This document shows positions 1 through 5,262 of a DNA stretch of 7,779 nucleotides, one piece after another. Where the stretch lies: NCBI GenBank assembly GCA_005793655.1, contig SXRC01000054.1, positions 1-7,779 of the forward strand. The letters are read 5' to 3'. How positions within the stretch are numbered: position 1 is the stretch's first letter; every line of letters begins with the position of its first letter. The position numbers were made by a program, and so were the translations under genes. Under the pieces are notes generated by a model. The model ran no database searches. It was given only the letters and a program-made list of their open reading frames with translations, and was not told the origin of the DNA. Source of the DNA: Actinomycetota bacterium. Lineage in GTDB: Bacteria; Actinomycetota; Actinomycetes; Nanopelagicales; Nanopelagicaceae.

Positions 1-278
1 AGATTCAAGCAACCTACCCGTTGGCTCGAGCGAGTAGCTCTCAAATGCCAACAATCTGGTCTTGCTCCAGGTGGGGTTTACCTAGCCATATACGTTGCCG
101 TAAATGCTGGTGGTCTCTTACACCACCGTTTCATCCTTACCATTATTGCTAATGGCGGTTTATTTTCTGTGGCACTAATCCCGCAGGTTACCCTGGATGG
201 CCATTAGCCATCACCTTACTCTTTGGAGTCCGGACTTTCCTCGGTATTTTCATAACGCGATGATCCAGACGACTCTTC
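1..278 (-). ncRNA. rnpB: RNase P RNA (catalytic subunit), 3' end cut by window
   Basis: This is the RNA subunit of RNase P, which removes 5' leaders from tRNA precursors. Read on the minus strand, it shows the conserved blocks in order. GAGGAAAGTCCGGACTC lies at about 227-243. The segment with ACAGAAAATAAACCGCC and GGTAAGGATGAAACGGTG lies at about 129-174. GGTAAACCCCACC followed by TGGAGCAAGACC is at about 60-91, and CGGGTAGGTTGCTTGAATC is at 2-20. All match the bacterial A-type consensus as known from E. coli. By comparison with that RNA, several tens of bases containing the 3' strand of P1 lie beyond position 1. The 5' end near 278 is inferred from the start of the P1-like stretch and from a TATCAT box just upstream. 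It lies about 40 bases behind the RNase H stop codon on the same strand. Confidence 0.96.
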
Positions 279-285
279 ATCGGCA

Positions 286-315
286 ATGATACCGAAGATA
301 TTTTTATCTAGGAAA
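286..315 (-). promoter_or_regulatory. candidate rnpB promoter
   Basis: On the minus strand a TATCAT hexamer at 291-286 would place a transcription start near 279, where the RNase P RNA is expected to begin. Eighteen bases upstream is TTTCCT (315-310), a poor match to a -35 box. The -10 part is reasonable and the -35 part weak. The call rests mainly on its position, and readthrough from the RNase H gene is an alternative. Confidence 0.3.
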
Positions 316-318
316 TGC

Positions 319-726
319 TCACATCCCGCTATCTAATACATCATTAAGGATTGAATCTGCATGTGAGTTCTCCTCCCGCGGAATCCATTGATAGGTAACA
401 AGTGTTGGATCATGGCTAGCAAAAGCTTGTTTAACTAGCTTTTGCATATTTGGGTGCTTAACCTTCCACCGCCCACTCATCTGTTCCACAACTAACTTAG
501 AGTCCATCTTTACCAAAATTGTGGCGGTTGGATCAATCTCATTAACCGCCTTGAGACCGGCAATTAAACCTTGATACTCAGCCACATTATTTGAGGCGAT
601 TCCAATTGAAGCACCAAGCTCTTTTACTATCTTTTCATTCTCATAAAGCACAGCCCCATAGGCAGCAGGACCTACTGGATTACTACGTGCCCCACCATCA
701 GCGGTAACCACAAAATGTCTAGCCAT
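319..726 (-). CDS. RNase HI family protein, stand-alone RNase H domain
   Basis: This 135-residue protein is predicted to cut the RNA strand of RNA-DNA hybrids in the cytoplasm. It is one RNase H fold with the four acidic metal ligands in place: D10 in TADGGARSNP, E50 in NNVAEYQGL, D75 in VKMDSKLVVEQMSG and D124 in REENSHADS. The start at 726 is preferred over an upstream in-frame ATG at 753. It overlaps the zinc-ribbon stop codon by one base (TAATG), has GGTGAG about seven bases upstream, and gives the usual N-terminus MARHFVV. The overlap suggests translational coupling. In many actinobacteria (for example M. tuberculosis Rv2228c) this domain is fused to a C-terminal acid phosphatase (CobC-like) domain. 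Here the protein stops right after the RNase H domain and rnpB follows, so the second domain is absent. The family call is firm; the in vivo substrate is inferred. Confidence 0.93.
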   Translation of the reverse strand: MARHFVVTADGGARSNPVGPAAYGAVLYENEKIVKELGASIGIASNNVAEYQGLIAGLKAVNEIDPTATILVKMDSKLVVEQMSGRWKVKHPNMQKLVKQAFASHDPTLVTYQWIPREENSHADSILNDVLDSGM

Positions 727-1451
727 TAAATTCTCACCAGTATCCGCCGGCACTCTTCACATCTAAGCAACTCATCTTTGGCCAAAGTTTTAATCCGGCC
801 CATCTCAACTGCATTAATCGCCAGATTACAGCCGTTGCACTTATCACCAACCAAAGCCGCAGCGCCCACTCCACCGCCTGATAATCTAATCTTTTCATAG
901 AGCTCTAATAGTACTTTTTCAATCTTATTGGCAACTAGATTGCGGGTGGTAGTTTTTTCACCAATTACTTTATTTATCTCAGCGGTTGCATTATTTAATC
1001 TGCCCGAGATCTCATCCTTTAAGGTTTGAAGTGAGCTAAGGTCAGTATTTAAGGTGTTGCTGCGAGTAATTACTGCATCATTTCTGATCATTATTTCAAG
1101 CTCTATCTCCTCCAACTCCCCTTCTCGCTTTTTTAAGGTGATCACCTCATGTTGTAATTGCTCAAGCTCCTTAGGAGTTGCACTACCAGATGATAATCTG
1201 GCCTCATCTTTTTTAATTCGATCAGTAACTGTCTCAACATCTACCTCACTGCGCCTAAGCTCTAGTGCAATTTGATCTGCCTCACCTTTCACCGTACTCA
1301 ACTCATCATTTGCACCGGTAATCCGCTTATCAATATGTAGTAACTGCTCGATCTCAGGCAAGGATTTTAATTTGGTATTTGCCTGCATGATTTCATTATC
1401 TAGTAACTGTAATTCTAAGATAAAAGATTGCTGCTCAATAGATGCCTGCAC
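726..1451 (-). CDS. coiled-coil protein with C-terminal C4 zinc ribbon (COG1579 family)
   Basis: This 241-residue protein has a long charged helical region (about residues 5-190, rich in E, K, L and Q, likely an antiparallel coiled coil). A C-terminal zinc ribbon follows, with CNGC at 205-208 and CEEC at 231-234, the typical layout of COG1579 / CT398-like proteins. Its biochemical role is not established. In actinobacteria it commonly sits beside the RNase H gene, as here (compare M. tuberculosis Rv2229c and Rv2228c), so a nucleic-acid-related role is a guess from context. The start is GTG at 1451, supported by a strong AGGAGGTG at 1463-1456 four bases upstream. The Nif3-like gene that often precedes this pair elsewhere is replaced by a polysaccharide pyruvyl transferase family gene. 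The 86-base gap upstream suggests its own transcription start, but I found no convincing promoter. Confidence 0.92.
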   Translation of the reverse strand: MQASIEQQSFILELQLLDNEIMQANTKLKSLPEIEQLLHIDKRITGANDELSTVKGEADQIALELRRSEVDVETVTDRIKKDEARLSSGSATPKELEQLQHEVITLKKREGELEEIELEIMIRNDAVITRSNTLNTDLSSLQTLKDEISGRLNNATAEINKVIGEKTTTRNLVANKIEKVLLELYEKIRLSGGGVGAAALVGDKCNGCNLAINAVEMGRIKTLAKDELLRCEECRRILVRI

Positions 1452-1455
1452 TTGA

Positions 1456-1463
1456 CACCTCCT
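1456..1463 (-). promoter_or_regulatory. strong ribosome binding site deciding a GTG start
   Basis: AGGAGGTG on the minus strand is a near-perfect anti-16S match. It ends four bases before the GTG at 1451-1449 (AGGAGG alone is six bases away). It fixes this non-ATG codon as the start of the zinc-ribbon gene and is the strongest ribosome site in the window. Confidence 0.85.
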
Positions 1464-1537
1464 GAGTGGGGGAATATTTTTTAAAAGATTTTTAGTTGTA
1501 CCTCTGGCTAGAGTTTACTGATACAGCCAGCTTGTGG

Positions 1538-2500
1538 CTAGCCGGAGATTTGCGATTGATATAGTGCGCCAAAGTTGCGCACTGCATTTAACTCTCTTTG
1601 ATAATCACTTTCTGCCTTAAATTGATCACCTGCAAGCACCTGCTCTAATTGATTGAGATCACTTATGCACACCCCACCGCCATAGAGTTTATTAAAGGCG
1701 GTGATCTTTGGATCAAAGGAGATTGCAATATAAGGGCGCTTAAATGCGTAAGCGATTATGGCTCCATGTAGTCGGGTGGTAAGTACATAATCACAACCTT
1801 GATACATCTTAAGAATCCTCTTTAATGGTGTTTTTTTGGTTTCAATGTTCTCTGTGAAGAGGTACTCATACCCGGCTGATTCAATAATTTGTTTAATTTG
1901 CGGAGTTGTTGATTTTGGCTCTAAATCTATATGGGATGAGTGCAGAATCTTTTTACCATCCTTGCTTTTAACTGCTACTGAAAAAGTATTAGCGATATAA
2001 ACCAAGGTTGGGCAGGCGGTGATAGAGATATTTGGATCTAATTGATAAAAATCCCTAGTTAACTCATCTCTTACATTCACCAGCTTTGCCTTAGCAAATA
2101 CTGATTGCACTACCTCTTTTTGCACACCTTTCAGTTGATCATTATCTGGCAGGCACACCCCAATACCCCAAATGGTGATTGGCAACTTACAGTTTTTATC
2201 AAGATCAACCCAAAACTTTGCAAAGACAGCGTGTAATAGCCCTGCGCCACCAACAATTACCTCCTTGTAGTTTTTATGCACAAACTCCCAATCAACTGGA
2301 GTTTTATGAATATTCCAGAGATCAAGTTTTTCATCCAGCATCTGATGAATTGCCAGCACCGGCAGATAATTACCAATATTTCGATTGGCGGAGTAAAACT
2401 GTAAGGTACTACTTTTTACAACCCTCTTGCCCTTTGAAATATCATTTAATTTAGTTAAACCAAAGGTAGCAAATGATTGTTTTAATCTACTAAGCAGCAT
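1538..2500 (-). CDS. polysaccharide pyruvyl transferase family protein
   Basis: This 320-residue protein belongs to the polysaccharide pyruvyl transferase / CsaB-like family (PF04230). Members transfer a pyruvyl group from phosphoenolpyruvate to sugars of exopolysaccharide or cell-wall glycans. Visible landmarks are SANRNIGNYLPV at 38-48, VIVGGAGLLH at 81-90, ITIWGIGV at 108-115, VNVRDELTRDFY at 141-152, CPTLVY at 163-168, and the hallmark C-terminal segment YVLTTRLHGAIIAYAFKRP at 238-256 with RLHG at 243-246. There is no signal peptide or membrane segment, so it should act in the cytoplasm. The ATG at 2500 has no clear Shine-Dalgarno. It lies 29 bases after the dioxygenase stop, so joint transcription is likely. 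No other glycan gene is in view, so the acceptor is unknown. The family is clear; true pyruvyl transfer rather than another activity of the fold is inferred. Confidence 0.88.
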   Translation of the reverse strand: MLLSRLKQSFATFGLTKLNDISKGKRVVKSSTLQFYSANRNIGNYLPVLAIHQMLDEKLDLWNIHKTPVDWEFVHKNYKEVIVGGAGLLHAVFAKFWVDLDKNCKLPITIWGIGVCLPDNDQLKGVQKEVVQSVFAKAKLVNVRDELTRDFYQLDPNISITACPTLVYIANTFSVAVKSKDGKKILHSSHIDLEPKSTTPQIKQIIESAGYEYLFTENIETKKTPLKRILKMYQGCDYVLTTRLHGAIIAYAFKRPYIAISFDPKITAFNKLYGGGVCISDLNQLEQVLAGDQFKAESDYQRELNAVRNFGALYQSQISG

Positions 2501-2529
2501 AAGCCAAGATTACCCAACTTGCAGATTTC

Positions 2530-3687
2530 TTAGACAGTTTGCTTCTTGGTCTCATCTCGGTGTTTGCGAAGATATGTCATAAAGGGTGTGCCACCAGTTC
2601 CTACTGCTGATGGATTACCAGGTGTTGCTTGTGCTTGAGCGTGAATATATGTGCCGGCATACTCAAGATGCATTGCTCTAAAACTAGCTACTAATTCAAC
2701 ACACTCATTAAATACTGAGGTTAAAGATGTGCGCTTAGTAGTTGTAACAAAGTTGCGAACAGATGGACCAGTCTCTACCGCTTCAATAAATGCCACATGC
2801 TTTGGTGGCATATAAGTTCTCATCTCCATTAAATACTCACGAAGTTCATCTCTCTCATGTTCAATTCCAAGGACACCATCCATCGCTGGAATAATCGCAC
2901 TCTGCGCTCCAGTCTCTCCCCTAAACTTTTGCCCTACTCCTTTGTACTCATCTACTCCCTCATAGACCACACCATCTGGCAATGATGGGTTATTGCGCCA
3001 ACCGAAGATATATGGACGAACCCGGTGGAAGTAAATATATGGGTCACATCTTTCTGGCATTCTACCCAACACTTGATACATCGAAGCTAATGCGTTGCGT
3101 AATTTAGTAAGTGATGCCTCTAATTGATCAGCATCATTGGCCACAACAGCAGCCTGTGCATCTTCAATTGCTTTAAGTGATTTGCCAGCTTTTTTCTCAA
3201 TATCTATGTGAATTAAAATAAACCACTCTTCATCTTGCCCGCCTAAGAAACATTGGGCCAAGCCAATATTGCCGCACTCAATTGGGCCATTCTTATCAAA
3301 GCGACGCCAATTATCTGAGGCATAACTTTGATAAGAAAGAATCGGTGGTCTTCCTACTAACTTACCAACCTCATACCAAGGTACCGCTAAGTTTGCTGGC
3401 ATTACTGTTGCAGGGGTGTTCTCACTCCATTGATATGACTGTCCAATATAACTTAAGACCAGCATCGCTCTTTGAATCTCTGCATCACCTTTTAACTTGT
3501 CAATATTAAATTTAGGAAGTGCTTTAACCTTTGCTCTAAAGTTTGTGCTCATTAATAACTTAGGAAGATCCTTACCAAATTGATCCCACTCCTCATTGCC
3601 AGCAGAGAGTGATTGGACTGGTTCATAAGATGGCAAATAGCCAAACTCTTCAGTTATTCCATAATCAGCGATCTTGGCTGGCTTCAT
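2530..3687 (-). CDS. indoleamine 2,3-dioxygenase (heme tryptophan dioxygenase)
   Basis: This 385-residue protein is a bacterial member of the indoleamine 2,3-dioxygenase family. It is predicted to open the indole ring of L-tryptophan with O2 to give N-formylkynurenine in the cytoplasm. It tracks the human enzyme along its length: VPWYEVGKLVGRPPILSY at 102-119, YFHRVRPYIFGWRNNP at 219-234, DGVVYEGV at 238-245, RGETGAQSA at 256-264, MRTYMPPKH at 289-297, SVRNFV at 309-314 and GTGGTPFM at 363-370. H340 in FRAMHLEYAGTY aligns with the proximal heme ligand and R224 with the substrate-binding arginine. The ATG at 3687 has AAGGAG four bases upstream. No kynurenine formamidase or kynureninase is nearby, so the fate of the product is unknown. 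Its upstream leader contains the 19-base tRNA-Val 3' fragment. Length and motifs indicate an intact gene. Confidence 0.94.
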   Translation of the reverse strand: MKPAKIADYGITEEFGYLPSYEPVQSLSAGNEEWDQFGKDLPKLLMSTNFRAKVKALPKFNIDKLKGDAEIQRAMLVLSYIGQSYQWSENTPATVMPANLAVPWYEVGKLVGRPPILSYQSYASDNWRRFDKNGPIECGNIGLAQCFLGGQDEEWFILIHIDIEKKAGKSLKAIEDAQAAVVANDADQLEASLTKLRNALASMYQVLGRMPERCDPYIYFHRVRPYIFGWRNNPSLPDGVVYEGVDEYKGVGQKFRGETGAQSAIIPAMDGVLGIEHERDELREYLMEMRTYMPPKHVAFIEAVETGPSVRNFVTTTKRTSLTSVFNECVELVASFRAMHLEYAGTYIHAQAQATPGNPSAVGTGGTPFMTYLRKHRDETKKQTV

Positions 3688-3712
3688 TTTGCTCCTTGGA
3701 TTGATTTAAATA

Positions 3713-3731
3713 TGGGCGGTGAGGGTTTCGA
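3713..3731 (-). repeat. displaced tRNA-Val 3' end, att-like direct repeat (distal copy)
   Basis: These 19 bases, read on the minus strand as TCGAAACCCTCACCGCCCA, are identical to the last 19 bases of tRNA-Val(UAC) at 5155-5137 and in the same orientation. They run from the T-loop to the discriminator base. No other part of a tRNA surrounds them, so this is not a second tRNA gene. It looks like an attachment-site remnant left when DNA entered the tRNA 3' end. It sits 25 bases upstream of the dioxygenase start codon. Confidence 0.85.
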
Positions 3732-3809
3732 CTAATTTTCCTCATTCATCCATTTCATATATTTACTTTTTCTTGACTTAGCACCCATATTAGTCAATTG
3801 GTCTGACAT
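3732..3809 (-). CDS. possible 25-residue basic peptide ORF next to the repeat
   Basis: On the minus strand an ATG at 3809 opens 25 codons ending with TAG at 3734-3732. The stop touches the first base of the tRNA-derived repeat. The peptide begins MSDQLTNMGAKSRKSK and ends KWMNEEN. It is hydrophilic, with six lysines or arginines in the middle and no membrane segment. There is no good Shine-Dalgarno upstream. It lies 55 bases downstream of the enolase-family stop codon. I do not recognise it. It may be a chance ORF, a real small protein, or the tail of a coding region brought in by the recombination. Confidence 0.2.
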   Translation of the reverse strand: MSDQLTNMGAKSRKSKYMKWMNEEN

Positions 3810-3864
3810 TTGGAATACGGAACAGAATTAGGTCAGATATGGCGACTCTTTCTTATTTTGAATA

Positions 3865-5082
3865 TTAAATTATGGGTGCCCAACGGTCATTTGGAACGAT
3901 GGGATACCAACCTGGTCTTTTTGGATCTTGATCATAAGGATATCCGCCGAGTTCTTTATATAACTCTGAGTACTGTGCCAACTTATCCCGATTTAACTCA
4001 ATTCCTAATCCTGGTCCGGTTGGAACTTTAATTTTTCCATTTTCATACTTCATTAATCCACCCAAGATGATGTCATCTGCTAGGTGGTGATAATGTGCAT
4101 CAGCAGCATTGCTTAAATTCGGAACAACTGCTCCTAAATGAAGCATGGTGGCAAGCTGAATACCTAATTCAGCAGATGAGTGCACCGCAACACCTAATTG
4201 GAAAGTTTCACAAACCCCGGCAGCTTTAATGCATGCTCGTATGCCACCCCAAAAAGTTGTATCAAGTAAAATGACATCTATTGCCTCGCGATGTACGTTC
4301 TGTGCCAATTGCTCAAAATTAACTACTACGGTGTTGGTTGCCGTTTGCATACCCGTTAAGTCTCGTAGTTTTTTCATACCGTCAATTCCCCAAGTAAAAT
4401 CCTCAAGATAATCAATTCGCATGTGTGAGGTTGCTTTTGCAAACTCCACCGCTTGAGTGACGCTAAGGGTTGCATTTGGGTCATATCGAAAACGATCATT
4501 TGGGAATGCTTCTCCTAATGCTAAGAAACAATCTAGTTCATAATTTGGATGAAACACACCACCCTTTAATTTATGTGTAGTAAATCCATTCTCAATTTTA
4601 AGTTTTTTAGCACTTTCGACTAATTGTTGAGAATTTTTAACCTCACCTGTTGTTGCGTTTTCATTGGCATAACTAAAAAATAAGTAGCTTGCAAATTCTA
4701 CTTCGTCACGAATCTTCCCTCCAAGGATGTCATAAACAGGTATTCCTAGTTTTTTGCCTATGATGTCCAAGCAAGCAAATTCAATTGCTGCGTATAGCTG
4801 CGTTCTATTGTTGTATAAACTCGCCGTTGGATTACAAATTTTAAAACGTAATCCTTCCAAATTAAATGGACTCTCACCAATAAGATAGCTTTTAAGGTTC
4901 TCAAAGGCCATCTGGGCACTCTCGCCCCCACCACCCATTTCACCTAATCCAGATATACCTTCGTCCGTCTCGATCTCAACAATAGTTCTTACAATCCTGC
5001 CCCAATGTGCACCAACACAATGTCGTATTGTTGACTTGAGAGGCACTGTGACAGTTGTAACTCGCACATCAGTTATTTTCAT
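3865..5082 (-). CDS. glucarate-dehydratase-like enolase superfamily enzyme
   Basis: This 405-residue protein belongs to the mandelate racemase / muconate lactonizing branch of the enolase superfamily and is closest in motif pattern to D-glucarate dehydratase. It would dehydrate an aldaric or related sugar acid in the cytoplasm. An N-terminal capping domain (about 1-125, with VRTIVEIETDEGISGLGE at 31-48) precedes the barrel. Barrel residues include the KxK pair K171/K173 in HKLKGG, metal ligands D201 (YDPN), E227 (LEDF) and N250 (TATN), D274 (LLDTTFWGG) and H301 (HSSAE), the Asp-His dyad of the GlucD type. The E. coli enzyme (446 residues) is longer and has HSN where this has HSS, so the exact substrate is open. 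The ATG at 5082 has only a weak GGAT upstream. It lies 54 bases behind tRNA-Val and may share its transcript. It is the only full gene between the two tRNA-derived repeats, and no sugar-acid transporter or aldolase is nearby. Confidence 0.88.
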   Translation of the reverse strand: MKITDVRVTTVTVPLKSTIRHCVGAHWGRIVRTIVEIETDEGISGLGEMGGGGESAQMAFENLKSYLIGESPFNLEGLRFKICNPTASLYNNRTQLYAAIEFACLDIIGKKLGIPVYDILGGKIRDEVEFASYLFFSYANENATTGEVKNSQQLVESAKKLKIENGFTTHKLKGGVFHPNYELDCFLALGEAFPNDRFRYDPNATLSVTQAVEFAKATSHMRIDYLEDFTWGIDGMKKLRDLTGMQTATNTVVVNFEQLAQNVHREAIDVILLDTTFWGGIRACIKAAGVCETFQLGVAVHSSAELGIQLATMLHLGAVVPNLSNAADAHYHHLADDIILGGLMKYENGKIKVPTGPGLGIELNRDKLAQYSELYKELGGYPYDQDPKRPGWYPIVPNDRWAPII

Positions 5083-5136
5083 TAGTTATCCAATCTGAGT
5101 AATGCGGGTTAATCACAATTAGATAAACATACTATG

Positions 5137-5155
5137 TGGGCGGTGAGGGTTTCGA
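5137..5155 (-). repeat. tRNA-Val 3' end, att-like direct repeat (tRNA copy)
   Basis: This is the proximal copy of the 19-base repeat, forming the T-loop, the 3' T-stem, the 3' acceptor strand and the discriminator of tRNA-Val. It matches 3713-3731 base for base. The two copies diverge immediately beyond both ends, which defines the likely exchange core. Confidence 0.85.
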
Positions 5156-5208
5156 ACCCCCGACATCCTCGGTGTAAACGAGGCGCTCTACCACTGAGCT
5201 AACCACCC
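5137..5208 (-). tRNA. tRNA-Val (anticodon UAC)
   Basis: The 72-base cloverleaf reads on the minus strand as follows. Acceptor strand GGGTGGT pairs with ACCGCCC with one G-U pair. The D-arm is GCTC-AGTGGTA-GAGC. The anticodon stem CCTCG/CGAGG carries loop TTTACAC, giving anticodon TAC at 5176-5174. The variable loop is ATGTC. The T-arm is GGGGG-TTCGAAA-CCCTC, and A is the discriminator. The 3' CCA is not encoded, so it must be added enzymatically. It decodes GUA and probably other GUN codons. It lies between ahpE and the enolase-family gene, all on the same strand, and its 3' end supplies the insertion repeat. Confidence 0.98.
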
Positions 5209-5216
5209 GGTGAGAG

Positions 5217-5250
5217 TGGGAATATTACTAGTAGATCAGTATTACTCCCA
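5217..5250 (-). other. hairpin in the ahpE to tRNA-Val gap
   Basis: The minus-strand RNA can form a 13-position stem (5250-5238 with 5229-5217, TGGGAGTAATACT with AGTAATATTCCCA). It has one mismatch, one G-U pair and an 8-base loop. No T run follows in the minus direction, so it is not a standard intrinsic terminator. TAATAT on its 3' arm with TTGGGA 18 bases upstream would also serve as a weak tRNA promoter. It could be a terminator of another kind, an RNA processing signal, or the tRNA promoter region. Confidence 0.45.
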
Positions 5251-5262
5251 ATCAACAGTCTT

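Larger units (their letters stand above)
3713..5155 (-). mobile_element. candidate tRNA-Val-integrated one-gene insertion, no recombinase
   Basis: Exact 19-base direct repeats at both ends, one of them the 3' part of an intact tRNA gene, bracket a segment that is 1424 bases from repeat to repeat. This is the usual outcome of tyrosine-recombinase integration at a tRNA 3' end, in which the incoming DNA restores the tRNA and the old 3' end is displaced. The segment holds one full gene (a glucarate-dehydratase-like enzyme), a possible 25-codon ORF against the distal repeat, and several short inverted repeats near that end. No integrase, excisionase or transposase is present. It could be a decayed island, a cargo unit moved by an enzyme encoded elsewhere, or the leftover of a larger island. 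The repeat is directly seen; mobility is inferred. Confidence 0.6.

Noticed and set aside
726..753. Longer RNase H start at ATG 753
   Set aside because: It would overlap the zinc-ribbon gene by 28 bases. The ATG at 726 has a better ribosome site and gives the family's normal N-terminus.
1054..1275. Plus-strand serine-rich open frame opposite the zinc-ribbon gene
   Set aside because: Its serine/leucine repetitiveness is what the reverse strand of a Glu/Leu/Arg-rich coiled coil yields, and the minus-strand gene is clearly real.
1504..1530. Inverted repeat CTGGCT/AGCCAG just after the pyruvyl transferase stop, a possible intrinsic terminator
   Set aside because: The stem is only six pairs with a 15-base loop, and the minus-strand sequence after it is not a T run.
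3713..3731. A second tRNA gene or tRNA pseudogene at this position
   Set aside because: Only the last 19 bases of tRNA-Val are present. No D-arm, anticodon arm or 5' acceptor strand is found nearby.
3792..3797. TTGACT on the minus strand as a -35 box for the dioxygenase gene
   Set aside because: No acceptable -10 hexamer occurs 16-18 bases downstream; the nearest AT-rich boxes are about 26 bases away or further.
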